Positions 24,941 through 36,900 of a stretch of DNA of 64,000 nt are shown here, piece by piece. Each line of letters starts with the position of its first letter. Within the stretch, counting starts at the first letter, position 1. The notes under the pieces were generated by a model that searched no databases, had not been told where the DNA came from, and was given only the letters and a program-made list of their open reading frames with translations. Location: contig OZ026612.1 in NCBI GenBank assembly GCA_964020975.1, positions 135,042,763 through 135,106,762 of the forward strand, written 5' to 3'. This DNA is from Hermodice carunculata. Lineage: Eukaryota; Annelida; Polychaeta; Eunicida; Amphinomidae. A program made the position numbers and the translations under genes.

Positions 24941-25101
24941 GTTAAGGTAATGTCCAGCCTGCAAAAGGGATTTCATTTTTTAGGCCAAATATCACATCAA
25001 CATACGTCCCCGACATAATTAATTATAACCTATATACTCAATTGACAGCAAATTGTGGAATCTTTGTGCACTATTTAGATGGAACTCAAAATTAAAAGCT
25101 G

Positions 25102-25813
25102 TGGTATTGTTGCAGTGCACAAAACTTACTTTTATCCATTTTGTCTAAAAGTTCAGTTACGTAGCCTCAGAGTCAGTGTACAAAACTTAGGTTTACTCGA
25201 TTCTAAAAGCTACTCAGAACATTAGCATTTTTAACAAACATCACTGTAGATGTTTACATCTAAACATCTCACAGTTAATGTCCAACAATATATTATAAAC
25301 TTGATAAAACTTTATTCTATTTGTTAAAGAGTGCTTAATTCAAAGTAAATTGTAAGATAAATCTATATTTTTTGTAAGACAGCTGCGCATGTAAATTGTG
25401 TATGCATGTCATATTCCACAATCAAGTCACTACTCTGTAAAGTAAGGCCCTTTGTATAACCAGGGACGTGCTATAGCACGTCCCTGGTATAACAACCTAG
25501 GGTATCACATTTGTAGACGGCATGTCTAAAATTTATATAGTTTAACCTAGGGTGTCCACCCTAGACCGGGGGGGACAGATACAAACTCGTAGCAGTACAA
25601 TATATTTGTAATGAACACCCTCCACATCCAGTGGTGTAAGCATCTATTGTTTTATACACCTCATACTGTAGACATTGTACCATTACCTCATTAAGTATAG
25701 TCTTGTTCATCACCCTGCACTGGCCTCAAGCCAAGGGAATATTTCCCGTCAACCAAAACTACAACAGTACAAACACGTGCATATTTCTAAAAAAAAAAAA
25801 AAGGGGGGGGGGG
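25102..25813. mobile_element. Insertion within copy A of the TTAA element
   Basis: About 700 bp with no counterpart in copies B and C. It holds a perfect 30-bp palindrome at 25459-25488, two CCTAGGGT words around 25496-25555 and an A-run/G-run junction at its right edge (25788-25812). I could not define terminal repeats or a target duplication, so its class is unknown. Confidence 0.5.
25459..25488. repeat. Perfect 30-bp palindrome
   Basis: Half-site ACCAGGGACGTGCTA followed directly by its exact reverse complement. It is flanked by TATA(A) on both sides (TATAACC...GGTATAAC). Confidence 0.95.
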
Positions 25814-26370
25814 TTTGGGGGGTCAAATTTTGGATATTTCTCTAAAAATATTAAGAGAAAATGGGTCACATTTGTGCTATTATAATCTCAACACAAGTAT
25901 CTGCAAAAACGTATCAAAGATTTTTCATAACTGTATGTTTGTTTACAATGGTGATACAAAAAATGGAAAATGGATGTTTTTTGTAAAATTGATGAAGCTT
26001 GTGGGACTCTTCATTTTTGATATGCATTTTAAAGAGAATGGATCATTTCTTAGAAACTCCATGACACAATTTTGCTTTAGAAAATTTCTCAAGTGAATCA
26101 GTTTTCATTTGATTAAAATCAGAGAATTTGTTTACAGAAATATCCACATGAAACAGACATTTTGGAGCAGATACCTATTGTTGGTAATCAAGATCCATAC
26201 AGTAACACAGTTCATTGACCACCATGCTAACACTGAAAGTATTTTGTTTATTTCTTCAAAATTGTGGCGACAACTGCTAAATTTGGACATATGATAAACA
26301 AGACATGTCTACCACAATGTCCCCAAATCTCAAAATGGACAAAATTATCCAAAATCAGTTGGACATAAAC

Positions 26371-27284
26371 AAACCCATATAAATTCTCCCTTGATATTGG
26401 ACCTTAGAATCTCCTTTAGTCATACACTGGTATGAGACAATGAGAATAACTAAACACTATGCCCTAGAAACTGTTTTAATAACATTTCTAACCATTGTGG
26501 AATCACCCATATTAGGTCCCACATCACCCCACTATGTACAATGACTGATCCTACAGTCTATAGGATTCTCTTTCCATATTTGGGAGAGATTCCATGTTCA
26601 AAGGCATTTTTGAACTTCACTGATGAATGTGAATAACCAATTACAATCAGGACTTCGTGCTCTTGACGTTAAAAAAAAACATATGTAAAGCCCTTGGTAA
26701 CGGCAAAGTTACCGTGATGTATTTAAGTGGCCCGCATGGCAGTTAGTCTTCAGTCCCTGGTGAGATCCACCTTGATCGAGACAGGTCGGACTATAGCTCT
26801 TTGTACCTCGAGTCACCGAGGCCCTTGCCCAGTCTCATTTGCTCAAACCCATATAAATGTTACATAAACAACTCATACTATCATATCACAACCGATTATC
26901 TGTTCACTATTTCCACAAAACATCAGTCATACACACTGGCTTTGGCAAGGCAAAACGGCACTGCACAAGCCATGGAACTCATGATGTCATCAATGTCCCA
27001 TGTAAGCAACCTGAATGTTTGACAACTAGAAGTGGCATTATGGGGTCACACAATTATAGATGTGAACACATGTATAGCAAAAAACTGATCAATAATAACG
27101 AGACCTCAAGGATAGCCATACCTCTTTTTGGCACTAAAATCGGTCACCCTCAGTGACCAGCATGATCAAATATATGAACTTGACTAAAATTGTAAGACTG
27201 ACAGTTACATCCACAAAGTTTTAATACCACAATAAGCTGAGCAAAAGTGGTTGGAGAACCAAAATATGTACAAACATTAAAATG
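26371..27284. other. Intergenic spacer between inverted copies A and B
   Basis: The frame at 26857-27156 has a C-x4-C...C-x2-H spacing (CKQPEC ... RCEHMYSKK) that superficially resembles a zinc ribbon, but splice sites and similarity are lacking. I do not call it a gene. Confidence 0.4.
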
Positions 27285-28024
27285 TTAAAGCAATGTCCAA
27301 CCAATTTAGGATAATTTTGTTCATTTTGAGATATAAAGAAATTTTGATAGACACATATGATGTGTATCCTATGTTCATATCTTATACTAGTTCTAGCCCC
27401 AATACAATCTGAAGAAATTAACAAAATACCTTCAATGTTAAAATGGTAGTCAATAGACAAATGTTAACCATTAGATGTTGATTACCAACGAGCACATGTG
27501 TCTGCTCTAAAATGTCTGTTTCATATGGATATTTCTTTCAAATGAATTCTCTGATTTTAATCAAGAAGCTGATTTACTCACAAAATTCTCCACAGCAAAA
27601 CTGTATTGGGGATTTTCTAAGAAACGATCAGTTCTTTTTTAAATGTCTATCAAAAATTAGGTGTTCCACAAACTTGATCAATTTCAATTTTGCATCACCA
27701 TTGGAAACAAACAGATAGTTATGAAACCCTAACACAGTTTTGCAGATTCATGTGTTGAGATTATAATAGCACAAATTTGACCATTTCATCTTGCATATTT
27801 TTTTTATGAAATATCCAAAATTTCACAAAAACTACTTTTTCCCCCAAACCAGTTCTTTATACAACTACTTTGAATTTTGAGTTCCATCTTTAGTGCATGC
27901 AGACAGATTATGCAAAACTTGCTGTCAGTTGAATATATAAGTTAACTTTATACCACGGATGCATGTTGCTGTGATACTTAGCCTTAAAAACTGACATCAC
28001 TTTTCCAGGCTGGACATTGCCTAA
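27285..28024 (+). mobile_element. TTAA-ended ~740-bp element, copy B
   Basis: 740 bp starting TTAAAGCAATGTCCAACC and ending GGCTGGACATTGCCTAA. The ends are inverted repeats of each other (GGCAATGTCCARCC). It aligns along its whole length with copy C at 46855-47578 ('tctagccccaatacaatctgaa', 'aaacaaacagatagttatgaaa', 'gagttccatctttagtg'). TTAA at the ends suggests a piggyBac-type target preference. Confidence 0.8.
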
Positions 28025-28408
28025 AACTTGCTGGCGACTTTAATACTGTACGTTCATTTCAGTTGCCTTTATTTCACACAGGAGTATATGATACAGCAAG
28101 TGGACCGTGTGACAACTATCTGCTACCATCAAGTTGTGTTCTGACTCCACATGCTGCTTGGAAATATTGTTAACTTGTACGCCATGTCATTTGTACCAGT
28201 TACCATTCATGCCTGGAAAAGCATAGTTTCTGATGATGACATTGCCCTGAAAGTTAAGAACAATACATAAAGTATAAAACTTGTCATCGCTGTTGCCTGG
28301 AAAATCACTTGTCACCGAAGGTCATGAGTGTTTTCCCACCAACAGCAATCCTTCGTGAGAGAAAAAAGGTAACTCACTCTCAGCCATGTCAGATTCTATA
28401 TTTACAAC
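28025..28408. other. Intergenic, no gene seen
   Basis: No feature supported. Confidence 0.4.
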
Positions 28409-28760
28409 AACATGACAAATATGGATACCATTTGATCATACAGAAAAGGGACTCAACACATCACTTTGGCCTCGGTTATTCACAGTAACATGTCAAATAT
28501 GGATACATCTTGATCATACAGAAAAGGGAACTCAATACATCACTTTGGCCTTGGTTATTCACAGTAACATGTCAAATATGGATACCTCTTGATCATACAG
28601 ATAAGGGAACTTGTATACATCACTTTGGCCTCTGTTAGTCATAGTAACATGTCAAATATAGACAGCTTTGATCATACAGAAAAGGGGACTCAATAGACTG
28701 CTTTGGCTTCTTTTAGTCACAGTAACATGTCAAACACGGATATCACTTTGTCATGCAGAA
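28409..28760. repeat. ~78-bp tandem repeat, about 4.5 copies
   Basis: Units begin ACATGTCAAATATGGATAC and contain GATCATACAGAAAAGGGA and ATCACTTTGGCCT. Starts fall near 28410, 28488, 28567, 28647 and 28725 (spacing 78-80 bp). Confidence 0.9.
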
Positions 28761-28889
28761 AGGGACAAGGTGCAGCAACTGCTAACAAATATTTTTCAAC
28801 ATTATTTACAGTACTAGAGTTCATGTAACATAATACATAATGTACATAGCCCTCACGCATGTGCACAGTGTTAGCACCAAATGCACCTA

Positions 28890-29063
28890 CAGTGAAACTT
28901 CATTATAACGACACTCACATATCCAACATATTCATTATAACGACACAAGTTTTGAATGGAAAAAGTTCATTTTCTTTGCTATTTGATTCATTTATCTGAC
29001 ATATTCAGTTATCTGACACATTTCTAAGGGAACAGAGGGTGTCATTATAACGAGGTTTCACTG
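28890..29063. mobile_element. MITE with CAGTGAAACYTC ends and TA flanks
   Basis: 174 bp. Left end CAGTGAAACTTCATTATAAC; right end GTTATAATGAGG-like complement finishing GGTTTCACTG. TA lies on both sides. Internal copies of CATTATAACGACAC suggest a palindromic build. Tc1/mariner (pogo-type) non-autonomous element. Confidence 0.85.
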
Positions 29064-29655
29064 TAAAAGCTTCTTGACTATATGTTTGAAAACAGCACAA
29101 AAAGTAACCAAACAACTCTTTGCTGTACACAATTATAGTTGTGAACATACCAAATCTTCACTTCCTGATTGTACATGTAAAGACAGGCACACGGCCTAAG
29201 GCACATCAAGCCACTCTATGTCCACCAGTCAAATTCCAATATTGTTATAGCCAGACTTCAAAGTCTCTACGCAGGTATGCAGAGAACCACATGTACAACT
29301 TTTGACTCACATTTCCATATGGTCATGCAGCAAACCAAATGCAAAACTTCTGCCTGTCTGTGTCTGTACATTGAAGTATTAACACAACCAAAAATACATC
29401 TACACATCCCATGATCCTAAACTATCATTTAAAAAAATCACATTATTCACTTTATTGTGTAGTTTGACAGAGAAAAAAAATGCTTCTCCCCAACAAATAA
29501 CCCTTGTCAGGAATTCTATGATTCTGTGGCACCTTATTTCATATGCAGATAGGACTACAATAGATAACACTTACATGGCATGGAACACCTTTTCCATTTA
29601 CAAGTCACGCACCTGCTTTGGCTAAACTTTTTGTACTCTTTTCTGCAACATCTGT
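29064..29655. other. Intergenic, no gene seen
   Basis: No feature supported. Confidence 0.4.
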
Positions 29656-29880
29656 TTTACCCTTTCCCCCTTAAACCAGCCAAAACTGGCTCTGGCCAAA
29701 CATCCCCCGCTTCGATTAATCAATAGTGATGAAAAATAAGTAAATGAGAATTGAAGATGAGACCTATCAAGATCACATGATGCCGGTCAACAGCCTTCCT
29801 TGGTATGGATTGGGCACTTAGTGCCCAACCTATGCCAAGGAAAGCTGTTGACTCTGTTTTAATTGAAGGGTAAAGGGTTA
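29656..29880. mobile_element. Hairpin-bearing MITE, GTCAACAGCTTT family, copy 3
   Basis: Starts TTACCCTTTCCCCCTTAA and ends GAAGGGTAAAGGGTTA. Internal inverted repeat: GTCAACAGCCTTCCTTGG ... CCAAGGAAAGCTGTTGAC around 29787-29852, with TTGGGCACTTAGTGCCCAA at the loop, itself a palindrome. Confidence 0.65.
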
Positions 29881-30295
29881 AAAATTGGCTGTGTTTGCAA
29901 GATGCAAGACCACTATTTCAAACAGCAAAACACATATGCAGCAGACAGAAGACAAAGAGTCATGAACAGTTTCAGTAATATGGCAGCCAAAGTTCATTTG
30001 ATAAGTCTGCAAGACAATACATGTACATATTTCAACGGGCATCACACTATATACTGTCCACCGGCTAAACCGAGGACATACATAGATTCCAGAACCACAT
30101 TGTCGGTACACGTAAATTTGAGCACCTTCATCTTTTCTGAGCATACCCACAGAACTCTCAGAGCCCCCCCCCCCCCCCCAAGTAAGTACACTGAACATGC
30201 AATTTTACCAAAAAGTTTTCACAATGGTGAGTTTCATCAAGATATAACTTTTATTTTACAGCATTCAGGGGCAATGTGCAATGGAAGCCAAAAAC

Positions 30296-30327
<32 letters not shown>

Positions 30328-31230
30328 ACAAACAAACAAACAAACAAACAAAAAAAAACACTAGACATACCTTCAATGCAAGCATTGACTGAAGGGACTG
30401 CCATTTGCCCAATTTAGGTCATGGTGACATCAAAATCTAGTCCTGTCATCTTGCCAAGTAAGGTAAGCATATTGCAAAATTTGAGCAAAATACATGGAAG
30501 CATTCTGCAGATATCGCGGTAACGGGAATATGCACATCTGGACGGACAATCCAAAAAACAGAAAGGGTCCCCCCATGGGGCAGACCCTTGAACACAATGT
30601 ACAAGGGGAGTACAATTCATTGCCTAATGTAGTGACAACGTTAACCCCTGTGTTACAGTGGTCTGATCACAAGTGCTCAATCACCAGTGCTGAAGGACTG
30701 CCAGCAATCAAGTGTTTTCCTTAAGTCTCTGCATTTTCATTCTTTGGTTGAATCCTTCAGACTTGATACTTTTAATCTGATATTATTGTTTTCTGTCCAG
30801 AGGTACATTGCACCTGCAGCAATTGGTTTTCTGAGCACTGCAGGTGGTGCACAGTATCTTCAGAGATGCCAACTGTCCCTCTACATCAGCTACGGTCTCT
30901 GAACATAGCTAGAAATTTGACCAGTTTACAGTGCGTGTCCCTCATCAAAATTGAGTACTTGCTATTGCATTCTTTGTTTATTGTGTCTCTGACAGTCTTG
31001 ACCACTTGTCCCTGAAATGACATTTTGAATGTTAGCATCCCTGTATATTTATCTGGACTATTAAACTGCCGTGGTAGAGACATTTGGTGCTACCACTGAA
31101 CATGAATATCATCTTGCCAGCTGGCTTCACACAACAATGTACCAACTTGTAGCCCACGAACAATGTCAATCACATATCAAGACCACCTCATGCATAAATT
31201 GATAAATGTCTTCAATGTATGAAAGACGTT
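29881..31230. other. Intergenic, no gene seen
   Basis: A C-run (30165-30179) and an (ACAAA)n/(CAAA)n tract (about 30290-30355) are present. The longest open frame here (29863-30417) runs through both low-complexity tracts and is not supported as a gene. Confidence 0.5.
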
Positions 31231-31235
31231 ATGTG

Positions 31236-31305
31236 ACTATGCACCAGCTAGGTCTCGAACCAACAACCTTTCATCACCAAGCACCTAGCCAAAATACGCC
31301 ATCAA
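31236..31305 (-). repeat. tRNA-like (SINE-type) promoter fragment
   Basis: On the minus strand, TGGCTAGGTGC (31291-31281) resembles a pol III A box and GGTTCGAGACC (31261-31251) is a good B box. The two boxes are about 30 bp apart, shorter than in a functional tRNA, and no cloverleaf was found. It may be a tRNA-derived SINE head or a tRNA pseudogene. Confidence 0.35.
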
Positions 31306-31379
31306 AGATGAGAATTGCATCATGTAAATGACTATAAATCTTTGTGATTGGATGGAAGAACATTCAAAGCTCTGTAGTG

Positions 31380-31590
31380 ATACCTTTAGCCGTTATTTTT
31401 AATTACTTTCTTAGACTGAACGAATCTTGTATTAGACCTTTTAATACCAATGAGCCTTATTTCCAGAGAAAAAGTACATGTACAGTGCATGTCAACAGCT
31501 TAGCTTTGTGTGCTCTGGATACAGTGTGCCCAAAATAAACCCAAGACAGCTGTTGATGCAGTCTCCCACTCAGCACTGTAAAGCTTAACA
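31380..31590. mobile_element. Hairpin-bearing MITE, GTCAACAGCTTT family, diverged copy 4
   Basis: Contains GTCAACAGCTTAGCTTTGTG ... CAAGACAGCTGTTGATGCAG around 31492-31562 and an end like CAGCACTGTAAAG. Weaker match than copies 1-3. Confidence 0.45.
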
Positions 31591-32700
31591 TATCAATCTG
31601 AAAAGGTTACCATCTCAATCTAACAAGGTTTCCATCTCAATCATTTCATTGAAGTTTGGAATTAACTGTTCTGACCATAATTCCTGCTCTAAAATGTATA
31701 CATTGTATCAAAATATCTTTTAATTTTTTATTTTTTTAAATTTATTATTATTGTTTTAACAGTTTTGTGCAACCACCAAAGTAAGTGAAAATGACACCAC
31801 AATGAAATAAATTGAATATGCAATGGTGTTTCCATTGTCCAGGCAGACATATGACACCCGTGGTGTGGAGCCAGTCACTTTTCTTTGAGCTGTAACGTGC
31901 CACGTTCTGCCTGTCTCACCATCACGTGACCTGCTCTTTTCAAGTTTCAGCCCTCTGGCATTTCCATAACCCATTACGCGGATGTCAACATTGATGAGTT
32001 TGCTGGTGTCTGCACCCAGACAGGAAGGAAGCACTGGTAGAGACACCAGGGACCGCATCCCCATTCCCTATCTATTCCATACTATATTGCATGAAATTTG
32101 GGAAAGTTGTATCGCTATTTTTTCCACTTCAAAGCTAACCCTTTGAGAGCATATATATTAAAGTCATTCAATATTATGTTTCTATGATGTTTGTATGCTC
32201 CCAGTTCGGCTACAGTCCATTTCCAAATGCTAACAACACAGCACTTTTGATAGCCAACTTGACAGCTTTCGCCTCTTGTGCGGTGGAAGTCACTTTCATA
32301 CCAAATACACATGTGCAAGGCTATCCGCAAAAGGGGTTATCATACTGTGCATATGGAGAGAGTGTTGCCTCGGACAACTACCATGGCCTGACTCGACCAC
32401 AGCATACAGGTGCTGCTTTCTATCTTTTAATATTTACATTCAATCTAACTTTTACCATTGCAAGTACAGGAGAGAACCTGGTGTGTTATGAGATCATAAC
32501 AGATGATCCTTGTGGGCTGTTGGACCACAACATGTGTCCCCCACATTCCAATAAGCCACGCCCACCTGGGTTTCCTAACTTAACACTTGAGCATGCTGGG
32601 CAAATCAGTTTCTGGTCATTTCTCTTAATTCTATGTATTAAATTTCTAAATTTCGTGTAATTGAGCACAAAAATTAAGTGGGAAATGTAAATATAAGCAA
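31591..32700. other. Intergenic, no gene seen
   Basis: Several 70-160-codon open frames overlap on both strands (31756-32064 minus, 32184-32660 plus), without recognisable domain or splice support. Confidence 0.45.
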
Positions 32701-32837
32701 TGAGGGTAGCTTTTGTGTGTGTTATGGCATAATGACGCGGCTGATTGAAGTTGGCATTGTGGGCGAGGCGTGCTGGCGTGCGCCATGCCCACAATGCCAG
32801 TGTCATTATGCCGTAACGCACACAAAATCGGCCCTCA
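32701..32837. mobile_element. Palindromic MITE-like element, TGAGGG...CCCTCA
   Basis: Two long arms are inverted repeats: TTTTGTGTGYGTTAYGGCATA and ATGACnnTGGCATTGTGGGC on the left match the complement on the right (GCCCACAATGCCAGTGTCAT, TATGCCGTAACGCACACAAA). The left arm carries a short extra segment (about 32742-32754). Not transcribed as far as can be seen. Confidence 0.8.
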
Positions 32838-33542
32838 TCTCTTAATTGTCCATGTTCTTTACACAAACATTTCTGTATGTGAAAGACAGAAAACAATAAA
32901 ATAAACTGTGAAGACTACGCATACTGCAGGGTGAACAGTTCTGTCAACATGGGCACTTTTCTTGCTTCGCCCCCTTTTTAATACCAGTTTTGATACTGTT
33001 GAAATGACAAAACCTATGAACTTGTTGAGTATCGTCTGTCCACACCAGCACAGTTGTTGTTACATTGCACCAGCCCCTGGAGACAGGTTTCACTGTACAC
33101 ATACACCAACTTGAACTGTATCCACTGGGACTGGTTCCCACAGCAATAAGTATGGCCAGCCTGGCTGTCATAATATGATTCCACTGTAAATATACATGTA
33201 GGGCAACTTGAACTGTCTCCACTATCACTGCTACCAGCAGCCACAAGTTTGGCTAATCTAAATGTAGCAAATACGACTGGGCAAGACCAAATGTAGACAA
33301 TGAGTCAATCTACCAAGCCGTCTGATCTACATGCAGGTTTCATACCATGGAAGTGTCCTGTCCACATCCCAGGCACCAAGATGGGCTTCTTTTTGTCTCC
33401 CACTACATGTAAACTTGTTCCCAAGTCCTCATCCCATCACCACTGCCAGCACACCGCCATTAATCCATGGCACTTTGTCTTGTATGCTACTGCCACAATT
33501 CTTGCCCTTCAAATGTTTCATCCTTTTCATTGTGTCCAACAG
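32838..33542 (-). other. SAAL1: SAAL1 3' flank / possible 3' UTR
   Basis: Downstream of the SAAL1 stop on its strand. A possible ATTAAA signal on the minus strand lies near 32975. The part at 33080-33195 contains degraded ends of CAGTGAAACC-type MITEs. Confidence 0.4.
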
Positions 33543-33971
33543 TCAGTCACTATCATGCTGGGAGCCCATCGTGTCTCCGACAATCCTGGCAAGTCTCTCC
33601 AGTTTATACCTCTGTGCCAGTCTTTTCACCGCCTCCACGCCATCGTAACCGGCAAATTTACAGGTCTCGGAGTCCTTGCCCTGGACTCCCTGCACAGTCC
33701 ACAACATGTCCTGTATTCGTTCTCTGGAACAGGAAGAGTCCAGATAGTGGAGGGCTGCTGGGACAGACTCGCTTCCTGCCACACTCTGGAGAGCCCCCTG
33801 TCTGATTGACGGGCTGTCCTCTCTATCATCAGCAGTGTCTGCCAACTCCTGTCTGCTTACTTTAACCTTTGCACTCTCCGCAGAGTTGGACAGTTCTCTC
33901 TGCTCGGGACTGTCTGCTGATGATTCACTCTGGTGGAAGGTAACTTGAACTGTTTCTTTGGACTCATTGCT
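33543..33971 (-). CDS. SAAL1: SAAL1 last coding exon
   Basis: 429 bp including TGA; acceptor TATTCCACAG. Ser/Glu-rich start ([20 protein letters not shown]), then a helical C terminus ([20 protein letters not shown] ... [20 protein letters not shown]) ending QHDSD. The C terminus is only loosely similar to human, but frame and phase continue cleanly. Confidence 0.85.
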   Translation of the reverse strand, partial: SNESKETVQVTFHQSESSADSPEQRELSNSAESAKVKVSRQELADTADDREDSPSIRQGALQSVAGSESVPAALHYLDSSCSRERIQDMLWTVQGVQGKDSETCKFAGYDGVEAVKRLAQRYKLERLARIVGDTMGSQHDSD

Positions 33972-36900
33972 CTGTGGAATAAAAATGGCAGAGTAAAATT
34001 TAACATGCATTGTGCGTAATGTAACATCTGCATTATACCTGATTACATCTAGCACCTGGGGCACTTTTTATTCTCTAATGCTGCCCCTCTCACCAAAGGC
34101 CACCCTTCTGTAAGGCTCTTCACTTCAAATTTCTATTGAATTGTCCTTCCTCTTCCAGTAGAGGACAGGTGGCCTTATAAGAAAGGGCCACTGTACATAT
34201 AAGGACATATATTTAAAAAACTTATTAAACTGAAGTTGAATGACACCAATATCTATAATAGTTTTGAAGCTATTCAACATTTTAATTTTATGAATTTGCA
34301 TAAATTAAAATTGTACAATTTTGGATCATGGTTCAATGGATGTGGCTATGTCACAAACCTATAAATTGAAGTTGGAATGGCACCTCTATCTATAATAGTT
34401 TTGAAGCTATTCAAGATTTAAATAACTGCAAAAACACCTAATTTGCATAAATCAAAATCCTGCAACTTTGGTTCATGGTTCATTGGATGCGGCTTTGCCA
34501 CAAACCTACAAATTGAAGTTGGAATGGCATCTCTATGTACAATAGTTTTGGAGATATTCAACTTTAATTTTTCAATGCCCTTAATTAGCATAATTTGAAA
34601 TTCCGCAAAATTTCATATACTGTCCATTATATTGGCAGGTGTCACAAACCAGTACATGTATATGCACTTTGAAGTTTTGTGTCTACCTGCAATAGTTTGG
34701 AAGATATGGAGCTTTTAAAATTTTAATTGCCCCTAACTTGCATAATTTTAAACATCATGACTATTCCAACTGAGATGCACAATTTCACTGGTTAGGTCAG
34801 TCACCAAGGCAAGTTTGGTGGTTTTCAGAATAATAGTGTCCGAGAAAAACTGCAGATCAACTTGGTCGTAAAGAAGAAAGAAAGAATTCTTGAAAGAACA
34901 AAATATCTGGGTTGGCACCCAGACATAATTTCTAAGGTACACAATACCAGTGCTTACGTACACAATGAAACTTCTCTACAGTGAGCACCCTTGGCACTAG
35001 TTAAAAGGGCCCACAATCAGCAAGGACATTTGGTCAACTGTCCACATAAAACACTGCAGCATAGATGGCTAACACACTGCACCTAACACCATCATCACAA
35101 GTTTATGGCAACATAGCACTATCCTACCAAAGGTCATGACCCTTTGGGTGAACTTGGTTCCTGACCCAGGTGCTAGAAATTGGCCAGGTTCTACTCACAG
35201 CAGGTTCTAGAGTCAAACATACCATCGGACATGAAGTTCAACTCACCTTATTAGAAAGTGCCATAATAATTTCCACAAGGAATGATTGGATGACTTCATA
35301 CAAGACTTCGATCATGTTGACATTGCAATAACTGCCACTGCTTTCACTCTGACTCATGTCTTTGTGATCGCCCAGGCTGCCGCCCTCCAAGCTGTCTCCA
35401 TTGCCCTCATTTGCAGGTGATGTTCTATCCACACACTTGTCCAAAGTTTCTGGCGTTTTGGCCTCATCATTGCCCTTGTTGTGGCGTTTGGGTGAGCCTC
35501 TAGTCTCGGATGTTGTCCGCTTCACCCTGGCTCTCTGCTCCTTGGCTGCGTTCCTTGTCACTTTTGAATATACAACTTCCAAAATTTTCAACATGCACCG
35601 GATCAGCTGATAGTCTGCAAAAGCAAGCAGTCATCCTCAGTTTGTTGTTACATAATAGATGTATAACAACTCATGGTAGACATCAGTGTATGAACTTTCA
35701 ACTCAAAGCTCCTCCATGAAGGTCTTATCTTCTTGTGAAGGAGTCACAGGTGTGTGTGAGTAATGGCTCTAACTGGTTTCTTTTTTTCTCATATCAATAA
35801 GTAAACTATACCATGTCTCTTCTCAACAGTAATAAATGTAATATACTGTATATATGACATATTGTACGATGTAACAGCCACTGTCCCATAAACATGATGT
35901 TTACTGGTACAGTAGTACCTGCCATTAGTGACCCTCATGGTCAGCGACCACCTGCTCAAAATGACCACTTTTCTCATGCACAGACCTTTTTCTAATGTTA
36001 AATGTATTGTCGTGAGCAACCACCTGCAGAATGCCACCAGTGACTGGGAAAATTTGGCAAAATGCACCCCAAATGATCACTTTTTGCTGAGACTCTCGAG
36101 TGTCAAACAGTGACAAACCATGATTTTTTTTCTCATAATATAGGACCAAAATGTAACTGTCATTCATTCAATTATCATACTTTTCCTAAGTTTCAAACTT
36201 CATTTCAAATAATCGGGATTGATTTGAAGTGCATCACAACTTGGAACATACCAGGTTCTCCTTTTCTGGCATTGAAGTTGAACTGGCTGGCACCTTGTGC
36301 CTGTGGTGGCATCTACTACCGAGCCTTTGTTTTGTTTAACTACCTTAAGTGTTATTACAGGTTTTTCAGCATTATTGCCATCATACTATAATTAAATTGA
36401 ACCGAGACTAGAAGAATGAAAATTTGTTTGCAGCCAAACATTTAACTGACTGCATCATCAGGCTAGAATATGACATCGCTCAACACAACAGCTTCAAAGA
36501 CTTAATTTTACCGCTTGCATTTTGTTTTGAAAACCGCTTATGCAGATTATCATTTTCACCAACTTGGGACACTTCTGATCTATAGTTACGATAAATGATG
36601 GAACTGCTCAACTTAGAGCAAAATCATGTAGCCTTTCACGTGGCGATTCTGAGCAGATTTAACATACTCAGCAGATTTGTGAAACTGCACAAGTTTGTCT
36701 TTGGACCTTCACAGATTACACAGCGACCATGATCGGCATGAAGTTTCTTTTTAATAAAGTTATGAACATAAATAAGCATAATGTGGCAAAAAATATATTT
36801 CATTTCGAACATGAATGTACCTGACACGTGTGTGCAAGAAAGTCTGGCAGCTGGGTGAACAGTTGACACTAGCATCTACTACACCTGCCTTGGAAAGATA

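Larger units (their letters stand above)
24942..26370 (-). mobile_element. TTAA-ended ~740-bp element, copy A (inverted, interrupted)
   Basis: Inverted copy of the element at 27285-28024. It begins TTAAGGTAATGTCCAGCC. Matching sequence runs to about 25100, breaks off, and resumes at about 25815 with 'aaattttggatatttctc' through to 'cagttggacat' near 26366. The intervening ~700 bp is absent from the other two copies and is read as an insertion. No transposase open frame; non-autonomous. Confidence 0.75.

Noticed and set aside
26857-27156. Frame with Cys/His spacing like a small zinc ribbon
   Set aside because: No homologous family recalled with confidence, no splice sites, and it lies between two copies of a transposable element.
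28409-28760. CRISPR-like direct repeats
   Set aside because: Units are contiguous ~78-bp tandem copies with no unique spacers, and the genome is eukaryotic.
29863-30417. 184-codon plus-strand frame
   Set aside because: Contains a Pro run from a C-tract and a Lys/Gln/Asn run from an ACAAA tract; no domain is visible.
31236-31305. Functional tRNA gene on the minus strand
   Set aside because: A and B boxes are present but too close, and no acceptor stem or anticodon arm could be built; kept only as a SINE-like fragment.
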